Shown here one piece after another: positions 13,441 through 16,577 of a stretch of 16,577 nucleotides of DNA (position 1 is its first letter; each line of letters begins with the position of its first letter). A program made the translations under genes and the position numbers. Under the pieces are notes generated by a model. It was not told the DNA's origin. It did no database searches and was given only the letters and a program-made list of their open reading frames with translations. This DNA comes from Candidatus Nitrosopumilus sp. GTDB taxonomy: Archaea > Thermoproteota > Nitrososphaeria > Nitrososphaerales > Nitrosopumilaceae. The stretch covers positions 1 through 16,577 of the forward strand of contig JAEMQG010000132.1 in the NCBI GenBank assembly GCA_022758935.1, read 5' to 3'.

Positions 13441-13926
13441 ATGGGCTATCTTGGAAATCATTTAGCTACGGTGGTTACTGGAGTCTTTGCAACGATACTC
13501 ACAGGACTATGGCCTTATTTTATCTCCTTTGCACCTATACTAAATTTTGTATTTATGATGGCTGTACCAATAACATGGTTCCTTACTTTTACTTGTTGGA
13601 TTTCTCAAAAGAGTACTGATCATATGCATAAATCTGAAACACATACAAGTCACATCGAAAAAAAAAGCTTGAGTAATACGCAAACCGCTCAAATTTATAC
13701 ATTAAATGAGAAACAAGTAGGCCTCGCTGAAATCAAGATAGCACAAAATGAATTATCAAAAGAACTAAACAAACTCAAAGAAACTGTAAAAATAAAGGAT
13801 AGCGAAATTGATAGATTAAATCAAGAAATTTCTAATTTACAAACACTAGTCCAAATCGAATCACTAAAAACAGAACTTGCCAATCTTAAGATGTTGGCAT
13901 CTGGAAATAAAAACAAAAATAAATAA
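13441..13926 (+). CDS. Membrane-anchored coiled-coil protein
   Basis: The 161-aa protein has two hydrophobic segments at about 8-27 and 33-54, followed by a His-rich hinge (HMHKSETHTSH). A long charged coiled coil runs over about 90-150, with heptad leucines in LNKLKETVKIKDSEIDRLNQ and the following residues. The end is Lys/Asn-rich. The coil would face the cytoplasm if the short N-terminus is also inside. No family is recognised. Membrane-tethered coiled coils often organise partners or complexes, but nothing in the context names one. An ATG at 13421 is in another frame. Its stop lies 3 bp before the end of the convergent 39-aa gene. Confidence 0.72.
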   Translation: MGYLGNHLATVVTGVFATILTGLWPYFISFAPILNFVFMMAVPITWFLTFTCWISQKSTDHMHKSETHTSHIEKKSLSNTQTAQIYTLNEKQVGLAEIKIAQNELSKELNKLKETVKIKDSEIDRLNQEISNLQTLVQIESLKTELANLKMLASGNKNKNK

Positions 13927-13929
13927 AAT

Positions 13930-14049
13930 TCAATCCTTACAGTGGTTACATATTATGCCATGATTATTTTTACATCTTGGACAACTTACTGCCCCTCCAT
14001 AATGACATTTACATGGACATAACTCTGTGGGATCTATTTTCATATTCAT
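13930..14049 (-). CDS. Cys-rich microprotein (39 aa)
   Basis: A reverse-strand frame of 39 codons from ATG 14049 to TGA 13930-13932 encodes MNMKIDPTELCPCKCHYGGA and then 19 more residues. Seven cysteines (C11, C13, C15, C23, C26, C34, C37) and H16, H30 and H36 give the pattern CPCKCH-x6-CPRC-x7-CNHC. That is a strong zinc-binding signature and very unlikely by chance in so short a frame. An alternative start is the second ATG at 14043. It fills what would otherwise be a 175-bp gap between two plus-strand genes. A TATA element lies 26 nt upstream and appears to be shared with the divergent exported-protein gene. The function is unknown. Confidence 0.7.
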   Translation of the reverse strand: MNMKIDPTELCPCKCHYGGAVSCPRCKNNHGIICNHCKD

Positions 14050-14070
14050 TGGTATGACTTCTACGGTATG

Positions 14071-14079
14071 TTAATATTT
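14071..14079. promoter_or_regulatory. Shared bidirectional TATA-like element
   Basis: TTAATATTT contains the perfect palindrome AATATT (14073-14078). Its centre is 26.5 nt from the first base of both the minus-strand ATG at 14049 and the plus-strand ATG at 14102. One core element could therefore serve both leaderless genes. Confidence 0.55.
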
Positions 14080-14101
14080 GACTTTTGATGTTTGAACCTA
14101 A

Positions 14102-14593
14102 ATGACATGGAATAAATCTTTTAAACCGAGTAAAATAACTAGAGTATCTAAAAATATTTTTTCTGTTAGTTTGATTGTATTTGCGTTATTCATTACTGTA
14201 ATATTTAATACAAATTCTTTTGCTGAACCAATTGAATCACAAACAGAAATTACTCCAATTAACGATTTTATAGGAATTGAAAAATTAACACTTCAAATGT
14301 TTATTCCTAATGATAATCAACTGCCATGGGGATTTGTAGTAGGGAAGATATTAAATCATGTTGTTGGATATCCTGTAATTATTCAAATTTTTGATAGTGA
14401 TGAAACAGTTGTAGGAAATAGCATTGGTGCTGTTCGCTTTGCACAAACTCCAGTAGGTGACGATGGTACATATGAATACAAATTCAGAATACTTGATTCA
14501 AATCAAGGACAAATAAAGCATATCTTTGATGGCAATTACACCGTTAAAATTTTCAAAGTAGTATATCTAAATTCTAATCATAAGACAGTTTAG
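14102..14593 (+). CDS. Exported beta-sandwich protein
   Basis: The 163-aa protein begins with a long basic N-terminus, a hydrophobic core (about 19-36) and a likely cleavage after SFA (39-41). The rest (about 50-160) is one domain with the pattern seen in many thaumarchaeal secreted proteins: YPVIIQIFDSDETVVG (94-109), then GDDGTYEYKFRI (122-133) and IFDGNYTVKIFKVVYL. The dG-tYeykF ... dGnYtV motif resembles Ig-like or transthyretin-like repeats. No C-terminal anchor is present. It may coat the cell surface or form part of a larger assembly. ATG 14102 has the TATA element 26 nt upstream. The last 20 bp overlap the convergent flavin reductase gene. Confidence 0.72.
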   Translation: MTWNKSFKPSKITRVSKNIFSVSLIVFALFITVIFNTNSFAEPIESQTEITPINDFIGIEKLTLQMFIPNDNQLPWGFVVGKILNHVVGYPVIIQIFDSDETVVGNSIGAVRFAQTPVGDDGTYEYKFRILDSNQGQIKHIFDGNYTVKIFKVVYLNSNHKTV

Positions 14594-15104
14594 TGGCAAT
14601 TTTAAGAGTATCATCTACTAACTCCCTTAATCTTTTTTTGGCCTCATCATCTGAGATGGTGTTCCCTGAGATGGATTCTGTAGTAAGAAACACTGCTTTA
14701 GGATTAGTAATTACTCTAAAATATGATAGTAATTGAGTAATCAATGTCTGAACATCAACAAATCCTATATTACCTGACGCTAAAATTACCATCCCAGCTA
14801 CTTTACCTTCAGTTTTTTTGTAATTGATATACTCGAACAAATTTTTTAATGCCGAACTAAAAAATGAATTATAAATTGGAGATCCAATTAACCAAACATC
14901 TGCATCCATGATATCATTGGCTGCATTTTTTGTATGAACATTGTATTCTTCTTCTGATCCTCTATAGTATTCAATTTGTCCTTCTGAAAGATTAATAAAT
15001 TTAGTATCAATATTTTTTGATTTTGCATATTCAAAAACATATTTCATTATTACTTGAGTTTTTCCACTTCTCCTGGGACTTCCTGAAATGACTACGACTT
15101 TCAT
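14574..15104 (-). CDS. NAD(P)H-dependent FMN reductase (flavodoxin-like fold)
   Basis: The 176-aa protein shows the FMN-binding phosphate loop SGSPRRSGKT (7-16), the GSPIYNSFFSSALKNLFEYI stretch (74-93) and ASGNIGFVDV (109-118) near the flavin ring. These are typical of the FMN_red family (SsuE, azoreductase-like), which reduces free or bound FMN with NAD(P)H. Length is normal. ATG 15104 has a TATA-like GCTTAAATAG about 26 nt upstream, so it is an independent transcription unit. On the same strand, upstream, are tRNA-Arg and bluB, whose product uses reduced FMN; the reductase could supply it, but that is an inference from location. Its end overlaps the exported-protein gene by 20 bp. Confidence 0.88.
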   Translation of the reverse strand: MKVVVISGSPRRSGKTQVIMKYVFEYAKSKNIDTKFINLSEGQIEYYRGSEEEYNVHTKNAANDIMDADVWLIGSPIYNSFFSSALKNLFEYINYKKTEGKVAGMVILASGNIGFVDVQTLITQLLSYFRVITNPKAVFLTTESISGNTISDDEAKKRLRELVDDTLKIATKLSYD

Positions 15105-15125
15105 AACTCTGAAGATTTGTCTTTC

Positions 15126-15134
15126 TATTTAAGC
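15126..15134 (-). promoter_or_regulatory. TATA-box-like element for the FMN reductase
   Basis: GCTTAAATA on the minus strand is centred about 26 nt before the ATG at 15104. Confidence 0.5.
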
Positions 15135-15157
15135 TACAATAATATCTTTTAAAATTT

Positions 15158-15162
15158 AAAAA
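15158..15162 (-). terminator. T-run after tRNA-Arg
   Basis: Five T residues on the minus strand follow directly after the discriminator base. An oligo-T signal of this kind ends many archaeal transcripts. Confidence 0.5.
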
Positions 15163-15256
15163 CGGGCTTGGAGGGCTTCGATCCCTCGACCTGTAACTTA
15201 GGAGGCTACTGCGCTATCCAAGTTTCGCGTCTTAAATGACTCTGCGCCACAAGCCC
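15163..15256 (-). tRNA. tRNA-Arg(CCT) with a D-loop intron
   Basis: The gene is 94 nt. Acceptor GGGCTTG/CAAGCCC is a perfect 7-bp stem, with discriminator G. The D stem GCGC pairs with GCGC. The anticodon arm GTAGC-CTCCTAA-GTTAC gives anticodon CCT at 15202-15200, which reads AGG. The variable loop is AGGTC, and the T arm is GAGGG-ATCGAAG-CCCTC. The mature tRNA would be 75 nt. The extra 19 nt lie in the D loop: the normal AG-CTT-GGATA loop is interrupted after AG. CCA is not encoded. A TATA-like CCTTAAATAA lies upstream within the last codons of bluB. The gene is not an obvious pseudogene, since all stems pair. Confidence 0.9.
15223..15241 (-). other. Probable noncanonical 19-nt tRNA intron
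   Basis: The inserted AGTCATTTAAGACGCGAAA splits the D loop after residues A14-G15. It can fold with GTC-ATTTAA-GAC as the inner helix and CGC/GCG pairing to the D-stem exon, leaving an AGA bulge whose cut after the second base gives the expected exon end. The 3' bulge is less regular (AAA or AAC), so the splice motif would be a relaxed bulge-helix-bulge. Boundaries may shift by a base or two. Confidence 0.7.
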
Positions 15257-15280
15257 AGCAAAAAAAATGCGTGTAATTAT

Positions 15281-15991
15281 TTAAGGATAATCAATATTAA
15301 TTTTAATCATTTCCTGTATTTTACTCCAATCAACACTTTCCTTATTGTTCCATCTCTCAAAATAGACTACATCCTTAAGATCAAGTCGTGAAAGCCATCC
15401 TGCCGTTTCAAGATCTGGTTTTTGTGCAAATTCATCAACATATCCTAAACAAAGATAAGCTATTGGAACCACATGGTCTGGTAATTCTAAAATCTTTTTC
15501 AGAGTATCATTTGAAAGAATACTGACCCACCCTAGTCCTACTCCTTCTGTTCTTGCAGCTAGCCACAAATTTTGGATAGCACAACATACACTGTATAACC
15601 CAGCTTCAGGAATACTTGATCTACCAATCACAAATGGGCCAAATTTTGAAGGGTCATATGTCACACAGAGATTTATATCTGATTCTAAAATCCCCTCAAG
15701 TTTAAATGAAAGATATTTTGATCTTTTTGGTTCTTCAACCAATTTTGATGAATGAGTTTTCTCTTCTTCAAAAGAACTCTTAATCTTCATTTTGGTAGTA
15801 ATATCCTTTATCAAAATAAAATTCCATGGCTGAGAAAAACCAACAGAGGGTGCATGATGTGCAGCATTTAGGATTCTAGATAAAACATCATCTTTGATAG
15901 ATCTTGAAGTAAAATGAGATCTTACATCTCTCCTTGAGTAAATTGCCTTATAGAGACCCTTTTTTTCCTCATCAGTAAATTCTTCTGTCAA
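15281..15991 (-). CDS. bluB: 5,6-dimethylbenzimidazole synthase BluB (EC 1.13.11.79)
   Basis: The 236-aa nitroreductase-fold enzyme breaks down reduced FMN with oxygen to make 5,6-dimethylbenzimidazole, the lower ligand of cobalamin. Family motifs are RRDVRSHF (20-27, containing the functionally important Asp), AAHHAPSVGFSQPWNFI (43-59), YLSFKLEGI (93-101), GPFVIGRSSIPE (118-129), YSVCCAIQNLWLAARTEGVG (133-152), GWVS (154-157) and AYLCLGYVDEF (178-188). Together they separate BluB from general nitroreductases. TTG 15991 is the start (MTEEFTDEEKKGLYKAI). A weak TATA-like TGAGTAAAAA lies about 25 nt upstream. It implies aerobic synthesis of true cobalamin and links functionally with cbiH in this window. 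Confidence 0.92.
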   Translation of the reverse strand: MTEEFTDEEKKGLYKAIYSRRDVRSHFTSRSIKDDVLSRILNAAHHAPSVGFSQPWNFILIKDITTKMKIKSSFEEEKTHSSKLVEEPKRSKYLSFKLEGILESDINLCVTYDPSKFGPFVIGRSSIPEAGLYSVCCAIQNLWLAARTEGVGLGWVSILSNDTLKKILELPDHVVPIAYLCLGYVDEFAQKPDLETAGWLSRLDLKDVVYFERWNNKESVDWSKIQEMIKINIDYP

Positions 15992-16039
15992 TTTTTACAC
16001 GTCTTTCTTCTTTTTACTCAATCCTTTCTTTTCTTAAAC

Positions 16040-16049
16040 GTTAATAATG
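16040..16049 (+). promoter_or_regulatory. TATA-box-like element for tRNA-Val
   Basis: GTTAATAATG lies about 30 nt before the first tRNA base at 16075. The spacing is typical for an archaeal tRNA gene whose transcript begins a few bases upstream. Confidence 0.45.
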
Positions 16050-16074
16050 TCTGCACCTAATCTTTTACTTCAAT

Positions 16075-16148
16075 GGGCCGGTAGTCTAGCCGGTTAGGAT
16101 ACTGCCCCGACATGGCAGTGATCGTGAGTTCGAATCTCACTCGGCCCA
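16075..16148 (+). tRNA. tRNA-Val(GAC) with C33
   Basis: The 74-nt gene folds as acceptor GGGCCGG/TCGGCCC (one G-T), D arm GTCT-AGCCGGTTA-GGAT, anticodon arm CTGCC-CCGACAT-GGCAG, variable loop TGATC and T arm GTGAG-TTCGAAT-CTCAC, with discriminator A73. Anticodon GAC at 16109-16111 reads GUC/GUU, and A35, C36 and A73 fit valine identity. Position 33 is C where nearly all tRNAs have U. There is no intron and no encoded CCA. A run of six T follows (16150-16155). Confidence 0.9.
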
Positions 16149-16149
16149 C

Positions 16150-16155
16150 TTTTTT
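16150..16155 (+). terminator. T-run after tRNA-Val
   Basis: Six T residues begin two bases after the discriminator. The last T is also part of the stop codon (TCA, read as TGA) of the convergent gene. Confidence 0.5.
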
Positions 16156-16577
16156 CAAGTTGAAGTCTTAAACTCTTTTTCAATTAAACTCCAAGAAGTT
16201 TCTGTAGTAATGCTTCCCTCGGCACTAAAACTACTGATATTTTGACTTAAAATTGCTTGATATACTTGAGCATCTACATCAGATTTTTTTAGAATAAATG
16301 AATTCTTCAAAGGAATCTCAGCTCCTCCATAAAATACTGCTCTACCAGACATTGAAATATCCTCAGTAGAATACTGACTCGAGCCCAATAACTTGTCATC
16401 GGCATAAAGTTTGTAAGCGATAATTGGAACAGTAAATGTTTTTTCGCTTGGATTCTTTACAAGAAAAGTTACTTGCAATTTAGCAGAGTTTTCTATATTG
16501 TTAACATCTAAAACTTCAACATTTTTTAATTCAATTTGAACTTGTTGTAATTCTGGATTATCAAGACTTGCAAACCA
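16155..16577 (-). CDS. LEA14/WHy-like protein, C-terminal part (5' end outside)
   Basis: The frame enters from the right edge at 16577 and ends with TGA at 16157-16155, giving 140 visible residues from WFASLDNPELQQVQIELKNV onwards. The segment has the LEA type-2/WHy pattern: a strand VQIELKNVEVLDVNN, then AKLQVTFLVKNPSEKTFTVP with the NPS motif, IAYKLYADDKLLGSS, and a final set of strands. A TTG within the frame at 16478 is an internal leucine codon, not the start, because the domain begins upstream of it. It is related in type to the protein at 10080-10532. An upstream membrane anchor would be expected, but it lies outside the window. Confidence 0.72.
   Translation of the reverse strand, partial: WFASLDNPELQQVQIELKNVEVLDVNNIENSAKLQVTFLVKNPSEKTFTVPIIAYKLYADDKLLGSSQYSTEDISMSGRAVFYGGAEIPLKNSFILKKSDVDAQVYQAILSQNISSFSAEGSITTETSWSLIEKEFKTST

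Noticed and set aside
13421..13465. 14-codon upstream frame (MNFSNNTWAILEII) overlapping the start of the coiled-coil gene
   Set aside because: It has an ATG and a TATA-like element about 25 nt upstream, but it is too short and lacks any coding signature. It could be tested by ribosome profiling.
15163..15256. tRNA-Arg as a pseudogene because of the oversized D loop
   Set aside because: Every stem pairs perfectly and excision of 19 nt gives a standard loop; an intron explains it better.
1..16577. Mobile element, prophage, CRISPR array or defence island
   Set aside because: No transposase, integrase, direct-repeat array or defence gene was seen; tRNA flanks show no attachment-site duplication.

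Overview
The window looks like chromosomal DNA of an ammonia-oxidising archaeon of the Nitrosopumilus type (Nitrososphaeria/Thaumarchaeota). The composition is strongly AT-rich. It carries an archaeal PCNA, an archaeal-type TyrRS (MjTyrRS-like), tRNA genes without encoded CCA, TATA boxes about 25 nt before start codons, many apparently leaderless TTG starts, and several secreted-protein types seen in this group. The assignment rests on recognised proteins and gene style, not on a database search.

Layout, left to right. Bases 1-4040, all plus strand: the end of PCNA, an aspartate kinase, a large exported protein with an internally duplicated domain, and a cobalamin-pathway C17-methyltransferase (CbiH/CobJ). 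Bases 4037-5083, minus: tyrosyl-tRNA synthetase. Bases 5084-5437: the only long gap. Bases 5438-7152: a winged-helix regulator, a C2H2 zinc-finger microprotein, a Cys/His zinc protein and a four-helix membrane protein. Bases 7235-8786, plus: a DegT-type aminotransferase overlapping by 8 bp a soluble MtrA-like corrinoid protein. Bases 8783-10532, minus: a likely operon of an LEA/WHy-like anchored protein, a PfkB-family kinase and a MazG/dUTPase-2-like pyrophosphatase. Bases 10663-12900: a two-part DNA-binding-like protein, two divergent Cys-rich microproteins, and a minus-strand cyclophilin plus a PEF-type surface protein. Bases 13110-14593: a small HTH protein, a coiled-coil membrane protein, a 39-aa Cys-rich microprotein and an exported protein. 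Bases 14574-16577: an FMN reductase, an intron-containing tRNA-Arg(CCT), BluB (lower-ligand synthesis for B12), tRNA-Val(GAC) and the start-truncated remainder of a second LEA/WHy-like gene.

Themes. (1) Cobalamin recurs: CbiH and BluB make it, the MtrA-like protein probably binds it, and a flavin reductase sits next to bluB, whose enzyme consumes reduced FMN. (2) At least nine genes begin with TTG, and all nine are first in their transcripts, mostly with a TATA box about 25 nt upstream; internal operon genes start with ATG. (3) Two divergent pairs, 11338/11388 and 14049/14102, appear to share one near-palindromic TATA element placed about equally far from both starts. (4) Five small Cys/His-rich proteins lie in 16.5 kb, two of them (51 and 39 aa) short enough to be missed. 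(5) Convergent genes repeatedly overlap tail to tail. I saw no mobile element, CRISPR array or phage gene. The best candidates for something unusual are the noncanonical intron in the D-loop of tRNA-Arg, the C33 anticodon loop of tRNA-Val, the stand-alone MtrA-like protein coupled to an aminotransferase, and the symmetric shared promoters.
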